From Streptomyces sp. AP-93 (lineage in GTDB: Bacteria > Actinomycetota > Actinomycetes > Streptomycetales > Streptomycetaceae), in the NCBI RefSeq assembly GCF_022808175.1, contig NZ_JALGBX010000023.1:1-64000 (forward strand): a DNA stretch of 64,000 bases, written 5' to 3'. The notes below the pieces were generated by a model. The model saw only the letters and a program-made list of their open reading frames with translations. It did no database searches and was not told the origin of the DNA. Positions 43,346-52,126 of this stretch are shown here, one piece after another; the first letter of the stretch is position 1; every line of letters begins with the position of its first letter. A program made the position numbers and the translations under genes.

Positions 43346-43463
43346 CCGGACGGCCGGACGGACGGACGGACGGGCCGGCTCCCCCCTCGCGGAGCCGGCC
43401 CGTCCGTCTGTCCCGTCCGTCTGTCTCGTCCGCCCGTCCGCCCGTTCCGTCCGTCCGTCCGTG
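43346..43463. terminator. Bidirectional hairpin with GGAC/GTCC microsatellite
   Basis: An 18-bp stem (43363-43380 with 43393-43410, one G-U pair) around a 12-base loop lies between convergent genes. Outside and inside the arms are tandem GGAC units (43355-43373) and many CCGT units (43400-43463). It probably terminates transcripts from both sides. Confidence 0.75.
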
Positions 43464-43480
43464 CACGGGACCGGCCGCCG

Positions 43481-43933
43481 TCAGCAGCCGCAGTCGTCGG
43501 AGTCCGTGGGGGCGGTCAGCGGGTCGGCCTCGGGGCGCTGCTCGCGGCCCTGCCAGGTCTCGACCTCGAAGCCCTCGCGGATCCAGTACTCGATGCCGCC
43601 GAGCATCTCCTTGACCTGGAAGCCGAGCTGGGCCAGGGCGAGCGCCGAGCGGGTGCCGCCGTTGCAGGCGGGGCCCCAGCAGTAGGTGACCACGGGGACG
43701 CTCTCGGCCCCGGGCACGTGGGCCTGGTCCCAGGACGGGGTGGAGCGGGAGTCGACCAGCTGGAAGCCGAGCTCGGCGCCCTCCTCCCGGTGGGCCTTGA
43801 AGGCGGCGGCGACGTCCGAGACGTCGGTGTGGAAGGCCAGGCTCGCCGCGAAGTAGGCGGCGGCCGCGGCCGGTGCGGCCGGGGGGACCCGAACGGTTTC
43901 ACCCCGTTGACCAGGAGTTTTAGCCTGTTCCAC
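43481..43933 (-). CDS. Rhodanese-like domain protein
   Basis: A 150-residue single rhodanese domain. LVDSRSTPSWDQAHVPGA and VVTYCWGPACNGGTRSAL are conserved; the cysteine in the active-site loop is present, so sulfurtransferase or phosphatase-like activity is possible. A Cys-rich tail ends in DDCGC. GTG at 43933 overlaps the sbcC stop by 14 bp, so it is the last gene of sbcD-sbcC-rhodanese. Its link to double-strand-break repair is unknown. Confidence 0.88.
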   Translation of the reverse strand: MEQAKTPGQRGETVRVPPAAPAAAAAYFAASLAFHTDVSDVAAAFKAHREEGAELGFQLVDSRSTPSWDQAHVPGAESVPVVTYCWGPACNGGTRSALALAQLGFQVKEMLGGIEYWIREGFEVETWQGREQRPEADPLTAPTDSDDCGC

Positions 43934-46931
43934 CCGCCGTGCGGTGCCGCACCACCGAGCCTCCGCGCTGCTTGACGATCTCCAGCTGGGCCTGCACCCG
44001 GGTCCGCAGGTCGGCGACGTGGCTCACGATGCCGACGCTGCGGTCGCGTTCGCGCAGCGAGTCCAGTACGTCGAGCACCTCGTCCAGCGCCTGGTCGTCC
44101 AGGCTGCCGAAGCCCTCGTCGATGAAGAGGGTGTCGAGGCGCATGCCGCCCGCCTCGTCGGTGACCACGTCGGCGAGGCCCAGCGCGAGCGCGAGCGAGG
44201 CGAAGAAGGTCTCGCCGCCTGACAGCGTGGCGGTGTCCCGCTCGCTGCCGGTCCACGCGTCGACCACGTGCAGCCCGAGCCCGGAACGCCCGCGCCCGCT
44301 CGCCCTGGCGTCGGAGTGCAGCAGGGTGTAGCGGCCGCCCGACATGCGCAGCAGCCGTACCGTGGCCGCGGCGGCGACCTGCTCCAGCCGGGCCGCGAGC
44401 ACGTAGGCCTCGAGCCGCATCTTGCGCTCGTTGTCCGCGGAGGTGCCCGCGGTGAGTCCGGCGAGCCGGGCCACCCGTTCGTAGGCCTCGCGCAGCGGTC
44501 CCAGGGAGCGCAGCTCCCGCTCCGCCTGGAGGGAGAGCCCGTCGAGGTCCTTGCACCGGACCCGGGCCGCGTCCACGGCCGACCCGGCCGTACGAAGCTT
44601 CGCCCCGGCCCGGTCCGCACGCGCCTCGGCCTCCTCCGGCGCGGCCGGGGGCAGGGCCGCCGCCGCGGCGGTGTCGGCCTCGCCGAGGCGGTCGGCCAGC
44701 ATGGCCTCCTCCGCCTGCCAGGCGTCCGTGCGGCGTTGGAGCGCGCTGCGTTCGTACTCGGGGAGCACGGCGTCGGCCGCCTCGTCGGTGGTGTCGAAGC
44801 CGGCCTTGAAGGCGGCGTCGGCGAGCTGGTCGTCGGCCTCCTTCAGCCGGGCGGCGGTCGTTTCGGCCCGGCGCAGCGAGACGGCCGCCGCCGTGACCAT
44901 GCGGACCCTGTCCTCCAGGACTCCGGCGCGGGCCGCGACACTGGGCGCGCCGTCCCGTACGAGGGCCAGCTCCGCTTCCAGCGAGGCCTGTTCCCGGTCG
45001 AGGGCCTCGCGGCGCGAAGCCCGCGCCGCCGCCCGGGCCTCGGCTTCGCTCCGCTCGGTGCTGCGCACGGCGTGCTCCCGCTCGGCGCGGGCCAGCCGCT
45101 CGCGGGCGGTGTGCAGTCCGGCGGCCGCGGCGTGCGCCTCGGCGTGACGGGAACTCAGCCCGGAGGTGAGTTCCAGGAGCTCGGCGGTGGTGGCGTCACC
45201 CGCGGCGGCCGCGGCCTCGGCGCGGGCCTCCCGGACGGCGGCGAGCCTGCGCTCGACGCCGGCCCTGCGCTCCTCGGCCCCCTCGAAGCGGGCGTGCGCC
45301 GCCTCCTCCGCGGCCCGGTCGACGTGACCGGGGGCGGGCCGGGCCGGAGCGGGGTGCTCCGCTGCCCCGCACACGGTGCAGGGCTCTCCCGCCACCAGGG
45401 CGGCGGCGAGTTCGGCGGCGATCCCGCGCAGCCGGGTCTCCTTGAGCTCGAGCCAGCGTTCCCGGGCGGCGGCCGACTCCTCGCGTGCGGTGAGCAGTTC
45501 GCCCGAGGCCTGCTCCGCGTCGGCGTCGAGGGCGTCGCGCCGCCGGGCGGCGTGCAGGTGCAGCCTGGCGGGCTCCAGCTTGCCGGCGAGCTGCTCGGCC
45601 AGGGTCGCGGCCTGCTGGGCGGCGTCCGCGCGCCCGGCCAGCTCGGTCCGGGTGGCCTCCCAGCGGCCCAGCCACTCGGCGGTCTCCTGCTGCTGCTCCT
45701 CGGCTGCCCGGGACTCCCGTTCCAGGTCGGCCCGTTCGCGGCCGATCTCGGCGCTGCGCTGCTCGGCGCGGCGGGCGGCTCCGAGGGCTCCCAGATCGCC
45801 CCGCAGCCGCTGCTCGACCGCGGCCAGCTGCTCGGTCCCCGCCTCGGCGAGCTGCGGCGGCAGCTCCGCCCGGGCCACCGACTCCGCGTGCGCGGCGGCC
45901 ATGTGGGCCCCGGCGGCGGCTCCGCGCAGCTCCAGGGCGGGGGCGACCAGGGCTCCGCGCCGGGCCCGGTCGAGCAGGGCGCGCACCCGCTCCCGCTCCG
46001 GACCGGCCTCGGCGAGCAGGGCCGCCCGGCGGGTGGTCTCCGCGTGCCGGCGTTGCAGCCGGTCGAGCTCCCGCGCCTCCTCGGCGGCCCGCCGGGCGGC
46101 GGCGTGGCGCCCCTCGACGGCGGCGAGGGCGTACTCGGCGACGGTGAGCCGCTCCCGGGCGGAGCAGCGCGCGACGGCGGCCCAGGCGCGGATCGCCCCG
46201 GCCAGCCCGGGGTCGCCCGGCTGGTGCCGGGGCAGCGGCCAGGCGCGCAGATCGGCGGCGTCCCCGGCGGCCTGGGCGAGCCGCTGGGCGGTGTGCAGCA
46301 CCTGCTCGTCACCGGCGCGGACCTTGGCCTCGGCGGCGCGGCGGCGCTCGCCGAGCAGGGTTTCCACGGCGGCGAACCGGCGGGTGTCGAAGAGCCGGCC
46401 CAGCAGCCGGCCGCGCGCCACCTCGTCGGCCCGCAGGAAGCGCGCGAACTCCCCCTGCGGCAACAGCACGACCTGGCAGAACTGCTCGCGGCTCATGCCG
46501 AGCAGCTGCTCGATCTCCTCACCGATCTCCTGATGGGACCGGCTCAACGCGCCCCACTTCTCCCCGTCGTACTCACGCAGCCAACTCTGCGCCTTGTCCT
46601 TCGTCGTCCCGGTGCCGCGCTTCTTGGGCCGGTCCTGCTCGGGGCGCCGGGTGATCTCCAGGCGCCGCCCGCCCGCGGTGAGTTCGAGGGTGATCTCGGT
46701 CGGGGTGTCCGAGGCCGCGTGGTCGCTGCGCAGGCTGGTGCCGGGGGCCTGGCGGGAGCCGGGGACGGACCCGTAGAGGGCGTAGCAGACGGCGTCCAGG
46801 ACGGAGGTCTTGCCCGCGCCGGTGGGACCGTGCAGCAGGAAGATCCCGGCGCCGGAGAGGGCGTCGAAATCGATCTCCTGGGGTTCGGCGAAGGGCCCGA
46901 AGGCGGTGATGCGCAGCCGGTGCAGCCTCAT
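43920..46931 (-). CDS. sbcC: Exonuclease subunit SbcC
   Basis: A 1003-residue SMC-like ATPase that works with SbcD to process hairpins and DNA ends. The N-terminal Walker A is LLHGPTGAGKTSVLD. Long coiled coils run between about residues 170 and 850, interrupted by the zinc hook EPCTVCGAA near residue 518. The C-terminal ABC signature LSGGETFFASLALALG is near 905, with Walker B DTLFIDEGFGSLD. ATG at 46931 overlaps the sbcD stop as ATGA. Gene length is within the actinobacterial range. Confidence 0.95.
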   Translation of the reverse strand: MRLHRLRITAFGPFAEPQEIDFDALSGAGIFLLHGPTGAGKTSVLDAVCYALYGSVPGSRQAPGTSLRSDHAASDTPTEITLELTAGGRRLEITRRPEQDRPKKRGTGTTKDKAQSWLREYDGEKWGALSRSHQEIGEEIEQLLGMSREQFCQVVLLPQGEFARFLRADEVARGRLLGRLFDTRRFAAVETLLGERRRAAEAKVRAGDEQVLHTAQRLAQAAGDAADLRAWPLPRHQPGDPGLAGAIRAWAAVARCSARERLTVAEYALAAVEGRHAAARRAAEEARELDRLQRRHAETTRRAALLAEAGPERERVRALLDRARRGALVAPALELRGAAAGAHMAAAHAESVARAELPPQLAEAGTEQLAAVEQRLRGDLGALGAARRAEQRSAEIGRERADLERESRAAEEQQQETAEWLGRWEATRTELAGRADAAQQAATLAEQLAGKLEPARLHLHAARRRDALDADAEQASGELLTAREESAAARERWLELKETRLRGIAAELAAALVAGEPCTVCGAAEHPAPARPAPGHVDRAAEEAAHARFEGAEERRAGVERRLAAVREARAEAAAAAGDATTAELLELTSGLSSRHAEAHAAAAGLHTARERLARAEREHAVRSTERSEAEARAAARASRREALDREQASLEAELALVRDGAPSVAARAGVLEDRVRMVTAAAVSLRRAETTAARLKEADDQLADAAFKAGFDTTDEAADAVLPEYERSALQRRTDAWQAEEAMLADRLGEADTAAAAALPPAAPEEAEARADRAGAKLRTAGSAVDAARVRCKDLDGLSLQAERELRSLGPLREAYERVARLAGLTAGTSADNERKMRLEAYVLAARLEQVAAAATVRLLRMSGGRYTLLHSDARASGRGRSGLGLHVVDAWTGSERDTATLSGGETFFASLALALGLADVVTDEAGGMRLDTLFIDEGFGSLDDQALDEVLDVLDSLRERDRSVGIVSHVADLRTRVQAQLEIVKQRGGSVVRHRTAGGTG

Positions 46932-48100
46932 CGGTGGGTCTCCTGCCGGCTGTCCTCGGCCCGTACCTCGTCGAAGGCGCCCTGGAGGACGTCCCGTTCG
47001 GCCTCGTCGGAGAAACCGCCGCCCCCGCGCACGTGGGCGACGAAGTCCTCGGCGATCTCCCGGTCGCTACGCCCCCTCAGCCGCTGGGCATAAGACCCTC
47101 CGGCGTCCTCGCTCCGGCCCTCGGGGTCGAAGGCCAGGCTGAGGGTGTGCGGGAAGCGGGCGACGAGCCGGGCCATGGGGTCCTCGGGCCGGACGGGGTC
47201 GGTGAGGGTGGCCTCGAGCCAGGAGTCCTCGTACCGGGCGTACGCGCCCTCGGACAGCAGCTCCTCCAGCGGTCCCCGGATCCGGGCGAGTCCGCGCGGC
47301 ACGGGGGTGTCGACGCGCTCGGCGCTCACGATCTCCCCGTCCCCACCCAGGTCCACGAGCCACATGCTCTTGCGGTGATCGGCTTCGGAGAAGGAGTAGG
47401 CCAGCGGGGAACCGGAGTAGCGGACCCGTTCGTTGATCTTCTGACAGCCGTGGAGGTGGCCGAGGGCGGCGTAGTCGACCCCGTCGAAGACGGAGGCCGG
47501 CACGGCCTCGACCCCGCCGACGGTGATGTCGCGCTCGCTGTCGCTGGCCTGCCCGCCGGTCACGAAGGCGTGGGCGAGGACGATGGAGCGGGTCCCGGGC
47601 GCCCGGCCGGCGAGGTCCGCCCGGATCCGGTCCATGGCCGCGCCCAGAACGGCCTCGTGACTCACCTTCCCGGCGCCGAACTCGTCCTTGACGAGTGCGG
47701 GCTCCAGGTACGGCAGCCCGTACAGCGCCACGTCACCGTGTACGTCGGCCAGCACCACGGGGTCGGCGCACCCGGCGGGGTCGGTCCTGAGGTGGATCCC
47801 GGCCCGCCCGATCAGCCCCGCCCCGACACCGAGGCGGCGGGCTGAGTCGTGGTTCCCGGAGATCATCACGGTGGGCACGCCGAGGTCGGCGAGCCGGTGC
47901 AGGACCCGGTCGTACAGCTCGACCGCGGGCAGCGGGGGCACGGCACGGTCGTACACGTCACCGGCGACGAGAACGGCGTCGACCTCGTGCTCGCGGACGG
48001 TCTCGACGAGGTGGTCGATGAAGGCGGCCTGGGCACCGAGCAGGTTCACCCGGTGAAAGCTCCGCCCCAGGTGCCAGTCGGAGGTGTGCAGGAACTTCAC
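46928..48100 (-). CDS. sbcD: Exonuclease subunit SbcD
   Basis: A 390-residue calcineurin-like metallophosphoesterase, the nuclease of SbcCD. KFLHTSDWHLGRSF, AGDVYDRAVPP, ISGNHDSARRLG and ALGHLHGCQ carry the metal and active-site residues of motifs I, II, III and V. GTG at 48100 gives the usual opening; the open frame runs further up to 48217, but that part is Cys-rich and unlike the family. First gene of the sbcD-sbcC-rhodanese unit. Confidence 0.95.
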   Translation of the reverse strand: MKFLHTSDWHLGRSFHRVNLLGAQAAFIDHLVETVREHEVDAVLVAGDVYDRAVPPLPAVELYDRVLHRLADLGVPTVMISGNHDSARRLGVGAGLIGRAGIHLRTDPAGCADPVVLADVHGDVALYGLPYLEPALVKDEFGAGKVSHEAVLGAAMDRIRADLAGRAPGTRSIVLAHAFVTGGQASDSERDITVGGVEAVPASVFDGVDYAALGHLHGCQKINERVRYSGSPLAYSFSEADHRKSMWLVDLGGDGEIVSAERVDTPVPRGLARIRGPLEELLSEGAYARYEDSWLEATLTDPVRPEDPMARLVARFPHTLSLAFDPEGRSEDAGGSYAQRLRGRSDREIAEDFVAHVRGGGGFSDEAERDVLQGAFDEVRAEDSRQETHR

Positions 48101-48305
48101 AGAATCGCCCCGACCTGCACGTTTACCCCTACTACCCCTCTGAAACCAGCACGAACCAGCACAGGGCTCGCAGTCGACCCCTGCCACGCTAACGCATGCC
48201 GCGCTCCGATCCACCACTCACCTCGGTATCGGTGGCGGGCGGTGACCAGCGCCGCCGCCTACCGTGGAACACAAGGAGCCCCGCCCCTTCGGGGAGGCGA
48301 TCGGC

Positions 48306-49234
48306 ATGACCGCGAAGAGCTACGACGCCGTGATCGTGGGAGCCCGCTGCGCGGGCGCGAGCACGGCGATGCTGCTGGCCCGCCAGGGCTACCGGGTGCT
48401 GGTGGTGGACCGGGCGGCCTTCCCCAGCGACACGCTCTCCACCCACCTCATCCACCCGCCCGGGCTCGCCGCCCTGCGGCGCTGGGGCCTGCTCGACCGG
48501 GTCATCGGCGCCGACGGCGCCCACTCGATGGTCGCCCGCGCCGTGGACGCCCCCCGCTACGCGGAGAAGCCGAAGCTCCAGGTCAGCTACTACACCTACT
48601 GGGCGAACCTGCCGATGCACGGCGGCTTCGAGGCGTACATGCGCGGGGATCGCGCCTTCGCGGCCTGGCCGACGACGTGACCCTGGTGATCTGCGGACTG
48701 CCGATGCGGGACTTCGAGGCGAACCGCGCCGACATCGAGGGCGGCTACCACGAGGCCCTGAACCGGGCGCCGGCCTTCGCCGACCGGATCGCCGCCGCCA
48801 CCAGCACCGGACGGCTGGTCGGCACCGCCGTCGAGAACCATTTCCGGGTCCCCTACGGACCGGGGTGGGCACTGGTCGGCGACGCCGGATACCTGAAGGA
48901 CTTCATCACGGCCCAGGGAATCCAGGACGCCTTCCAGGACGCCGAGTTGTGCGCGCGGGCCCTGGACGACGCCTTCGCGGGCCGCAGGGCGTTCGACGAC
49001 GCCATGCGCGGCTACCAGCAGGCGAGGGACGAACGGGTCATGCAGATGCACGAGTTCACCGCCGACTTCGCGGCCCTCGAGCCTCCGCCGCCCGAGATGC
49101 AGCGGGTCCTGGGCAAGGTCGCCGAGAGCCAGGACACCATGGACGGCTTCGTCCGGGTGAACGCGGGCGTCACCAAGCCCGGCGCGTTCTTCTCCGACCC
49201 GCGGCTCATGGAGGCGGCCCAGCCGGTGAGCTGA
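48306..49234 (+). pseudogene. Decayed FAD-dependent monooxygenase (internal deletion plus frameshift)
   Basis: The first frame (48306-48680) encodes MTAKSYDAVIVGARCAGAS with the Rossmann FAD motif and STHLIHPPGLAALRRWGLLDR, then jumps straight to VIGADGAHSMVARAVDAP. In the family those two parts are separated by roughly 90 residues, so an in-frame deletion is inferred. Near 48672-48680 the frame breaks after FAAWPT at a TGA, and coding resumes in another frame with DDVTLVICGLP, WALVGDAGYLKDFITAQGIQ and the end at 49234. A one-base loss (or equivalent) fits. It is divergent from sbcD; flanking genes are intact. Original substrate unknown. Confidence 0.85.
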
Positions 49235-49261
49235 ACCCCCTGACCTGTCCCCCACCCATAC

Positions 49262-49888
49262 TCAGGGTGCGTACGTCTCCCCGCCCGGTGTGAGGGTGGC
49301 GCTCCCGGCGGTGCTGTCGGCGAGCCAGGCCGCGAAGGCGGGCAGGTCCGCCTCGGGCAGGGCGACCTCGATCTCCACGGCGGCCCCGTAGCGCACGTCG
49401 ATCACGGTCCTGCCGGTGGAGCGCAGGTCGTTCTCGGTCTTGCCGGCCCGCTGGTGGTCGACGGCGACGGTGACCAGCCGGTAGCGGTGGCGGGTGACGG
49501 TGCCGAGCACGTCGAGCGCCTCCCCGACGACCCCACCGTAGGCCCGGATGAGCCCGCCGGCGCCGAGCTTCACGCCGCCGTAGTAGCGGGTGACGACGGC
49601 CACCGCGTACCGGATGTCCCGGCGCGTGAGCATCTGCAGCATCGGCACCCCGGCGGTGCCACCGGGCTCACCGTCGTCGCTGGCCTTCTGCACGGAGGCG
49701 TCGGCGCCGATGACGTAGGCGAAGCAGTTGTGCGAGGCGGTGGGGTGCTCCTTGCGGATCCGGGCGACGAACTCCTGAGCCTCCCGCTCGGTCGCCGCGG
49801 GCGCGAGCGCGCACAGGAACCGCGAGCGGTTGATCTCGGACTCGTGCACACCCTCACGGGCCACCGTCACGTACTGGTCTGCCTTCAC
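49262..49888 (-). CDS. YigZ/IMPACT family protein
   Basis: A 208-residue protein with the UPF0029 N-terminal domain (SRFLCALAPAATEREAQEFV, KEHPTASHNCFAYVIG, SDDGEPGGTAGVPML, VVTRYYGGVKLGAGGL), followed by a C-terminal ferredoxin-like DUF1949 domain. Its eukaryotic relative IMPACT regulates translation, but bacterial function is unknown. Start GTG at 49888. It converges on the pseudogene with a 27-bp gap. Confidence 0.93.
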   Translation of the reverse strand: MKADQYVTVAREGVHESEINRSRFLCALAPAATEREAQEFVARIRKEHPTASHNCFAYVIGADASVQKASDDGEPGGTAGVPMLQMLTRRDIRYAVAVVTRYYGGVKLGAGGLIRAYGGVVGEALDVLGTVTRHRYRLVTVAVDHQRAGKTENDLRSTGRTVIDVRYGAAVEIEVALPEADLPAFAAWLADSTAGSATLTPGGETYAP

Positions 49889-50000
49889 CCGTCCACCCTA
49901 CGGGGAATCCGACATGCGTCCTTTCTGTTGATCGGGCTGACGGCAATCAGCGGTCAGACGCAGCAGGAGCAGCAGGACCCAGCAGCAGGAGGCGGCACAC

Positions 50001-50405
50001 GTGTACGGCGATCCGGCAACCATCCGCAAGATCCTCACCGAGCTCGGCGACACCTGGGCCGTGGTGGGCCTGTCCAGCAACCGGGACCGGGCCGCGTACC
50101 GCGTGGCAGAGGTCCTTCAGCGGTACGGAAAGCGCGTGATCCCCGTGCACCCCAAGGCCGAGGCGGTCCACGGCGAGCAGGGCTACCCCTCGCTGGAGGC
50201 GATCCCCTTCAAGGTGGACGTGGTGGACGTCTTCGTGAACAGCACGCTGGCGGGCACGGTCGCCGACGAGGCCGTCGCGAAGGGGGCGGAGGCCGTCTGG
50301 TTCCAGCTGAACGTGGTCGACGAGGACGCCTTCGACCGCACCCGCGCGGCCGGACTGGACATGATCATGGACCGCTGCCCGGCGATCGAGATCCCCGCCC
50401 TCTGA
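50001..50405 (+). CDS. CoA-binding domain protein
   Basis: A 134-residue Rossmann-fold protein of the CoA_binding_2 type. TWAVVGLSSNRDRAAYRVAEVL is the nucleotide-binding segment and HPKAEAVHGEQGYPSLEAIP the conserved loop; EAVWFQLNV and DRCPAIE close the fold. Such proteins resemble the N-terminal domain of succinyl-CoA synthetase alpha, without catalytic residues. GTG at 50001 follows GGAGG. The function is unknown. Confidence 0.9.
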   Translation: MYGDPATIRKILTELGDTWAVVGLSSNRDRAAYRVAEVLQRYGKRVIPVHPKAEAVHGEQGYPSLEAIPFKVDVVDVFVNSTLAGTVADEAVAKGAEAVWFQLNVVDEDAFDRTRAAGLDMIMDRCPAIEIPAL

Positions 50406-50446
50406 GGCCGCCGGGGTCTCCCGGGCCTTCAACCCTTTCAACGCGG

Positions 50447-50486
50447 CTCAAGTATCCAAACCGCCCAAACGGTACGAATACTTGAG
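50447..50486. repeat. Inverted repeat CTCAAGTAT...ATACTTGAG
   Basis: Perfect 9-bp arms CTCAAGTAT (50447-50455) and ATACTTGAG (50478-50486), with an inner CCG/CGG pair, in an A/T-richer patch. It lies 41 bp after the CoA-binding gene and 63 bp before the HAD gene, so it may be a terminator or an operator. Confidence 0.6.
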
Positions 50487-50549
50487 ACCGCGCCTCCCCG
50501 TCGGGGTCTGCCGCGCACCTCGGACCGACCCCGACCAGGGAGCCCCACC

Positions 50550-51386
50550 GTGATCAGTCATGCCCACAGCCACGCCCGCATCGCCGTGCTCGACCTCGAC
50601 GGGACCCTGGCCGAAGGCTCGCTGGCGACTCCCTTCGTGGACTCCCTCATCGCCGGCGGGGTCTGCGAACCGGCGGCCGGACGGGCGGCGCTCGCCGCGA
50701 TAGCGGGCTACCACGACGGGGACGCCGAGGACGCCGGTCCGGGGGACGCGGCCGCCCACGCCCCGACCGCCGCCGCCTTCTACGCCCACTTCGCGCGGGC
50801 CCTCGAAGGCGCGGACCGGACCGACGTGGAGCGGGCCGCCGAAGCCGCCTGGCCGGCCGCCCGGAAGAAGATCCTCCCCTTCGCCGACGAGCTCGTACGG
50901 CTCCTGCACGCGGCCGGACTGCGGACGGTACTGATCTCGGGGAGCCCGTACGAGATCGTCCGGCGTGCGGCGGCGGAGCTGGGCATCGGCGAGGCCCACG
51001 GCATGCGGGCCGAGTTCCGGCGGGGCCGCTGCACCGGAGCCCTCACCACCACGCCGGCCCTGCCCGGCGGCAAGCGCGCGGCGCTGCGCACCGCGACCAA
51101 GGGCAGCCCCGTGGACCGCCGGAACTCCTTCGCCATCGGGAACTCCCCCTCCGACGCCGAGGTGTTCGAGCAGGTCGGGCTGGCCGTCGCCTTCGAACCG
51201 GACCCGGTGCTGCGGGGCTGGGCGATGGACCGGGACTGGATCACGGCCGACCGGCGCAACGTACTGGCCGTCTGCCAGGACCTCATCGCGACGCACCCGG
51301 TGCTGGGCGCGACGCCGGAGACGACCGGGAAGACGAGCCGCGACACGAGCCGCGACAGCGGCCCGGGGGTCGCGAGCCGGCGCTGA
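50550..51386 (+). CDS. HAD-IB family hydrolase
   Basis: A 278-residue phosphatase-like protein of the SerB/HAD-IB group. AVLDLDGTLAEGS is motif I, LISGSPYEIV motif II, GGKRAALR the conserved Lys and AIGNSPSDAEVFEQVG motif IV. The insert between motifs I and II is the variable cap. The C-terminal 30 residues are Thr/Ser/Arg-rich. GTG at 50550 follows AGGGAG. A phosphoserine- or glycerolipid-phosphatase role is not resolvable from sequence. Confidence 0.91.
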   Translation: MISHAHSHARIAVLDLDGTLAEGSLATPFVDSLIAGGVCEPAAGRAALAAIAGYHDGDAEDAGPGDAAAHAPTAAAFYAHFARALEGADRTDVERAAEAAWPAARKKILPFADELVRLLHAAGLRTVLISGSPYEIVRRAAAELGIGEAHGMRAEFRRGRCTGALTTTPALPGGKRAALRTATKGSPVDRRNSFAIGNSPSDAEVFEQVGLAVAFEPDPVLRGWAMDRDWITADRRNVLAVCQDLIATHPVLGATPETTGKTSRDTSRDSGPGVASRR

Positions 51387-51429
51387 CCACGCAGCGGGGC
51401 CCCGCACCAGGCCTCCGCCCCGGTCACGG

Positions 51430-52011
51430 TCACGCCCGGGCGGTCACCGGCGGGATGGAGACCGCCATCGTCATCTCCATCGGACCGGGCCCCTCGTTGC
51501 GGTAGGCGTGCGGGGCGTCCGCCTCGAAGGAGACGGCCCCGCCGGCCGGTACGGCGTACGTCTCGTCGGCGACGACCAGCGTCAGCTCCCCGACCGTGAC
51601 GTGCAGCATCTCGAAGGTGCCGGGCGGATGCGGGTCCGAGGCGGTCCCCTCGCCGGGCTCCAGCCGGTAGGTCCACATCTCCACCGGCCCTCGCCGGTCG
51701 TCGCCGAGCAGCATGCTCGCGCCGCTGCCGCCCTCGGTGGACCACATCCGCACCCCCTGCCCCGGCAGTACCACCTGCACCCGCGGCCCGCGGTCGTGGT
51801 CGAGCAGGGTGGTGATGCTGACGCCGAGCGCGTCGGCCAGTTTGACCGTCGTGCCGACACTGGGGTTCGTACGGGCCTGCTCGATCTGGATGATCATGCC
51901 GCGACTCACCCCCGCACGGGCAGAGAGGGCCTCCAGCGTGAACCCGCGCTCCCCGCGCCAGCGCTTGAGGTTGCGGCCGAGGGCCTGGGTGAGCTGTTCG
52001 AGATCAGACAC
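51430..52011 (-). CDS. XRE-family regulator with cupin domain
   Basis: A 193-residue regulator. The N-terminal XRE helix-turn-helix (about 8-60, RGFTLEALSARAGVSRGMI) is followed by a C-terminal cupin_2 barrel (about 100-180) with PPGTFEMLHVTVGELTLVV and AVPAGGAVSFEADAPHAY. GTG at 52011 (VSDLEQLTQ) is chosen; TTG at 52032 would add seven residues. It is divergent from an EamA-type transporter across a 115-bp gap with repeated CACTG(C/T)ACTG motifs, so it likely regulates that transporter and itself. Confidence 0.92.
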   Translation of the reverse strand: MSDLEQLTQALGRNLKRWRGERGFTLEALSARAGVSRGMIIQIEQARTNPSVGTTVKLADALGVSITTLLDHDRGPRVQVVLPGQGVRMWSTEGGSGASMLLGDDRRGPVEMWTYRLEPGEGTASDPHPPGTFEMLHVTVGELTLVVADETYAVPAGGAVSFEADAPHAYRNEGPGPMEMTMAVSIPPVTARA

Positions 52012-52049
52012 CGTTCCGTCCACTCCGTACAAGATATTGAATGACAGGG

Positions 52050-52117
52050 TTCACTGCACTGAACTATCGTGCGCTGTACTTCACCGTGTACTCCACCGTT
52101 CAACGCACTGTACTGCG
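52050..52117. promoter_or_regulatory. Cluster of CACTGYACTG motifs, probable XRE operator
   Basis: CACTGCACTG (52052-52061) and CACTGTACTG (52106-52115) are embedded in weak inverted repeats (TTCA-C-TGCA-C-TGAA at 52050-52063; CGCA-C-TGTA-C-TGCG at 52104-52117). A degenerate third copy, CGCTGTACTT, lies at 52072-52081. They fill the region between the divergent XRE and transporter genes. Confidence 0.55.
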
Positions 52118-52126
52118 AGGCTTGCC

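Noticed and set aside
47849..48305. Upstream part of the plus-strand frame leading into the monooxygenase
   Set aside because: It is antisense to sbcD and shows no homology; only the portion after the frameshift belongs to the monooxygenase.
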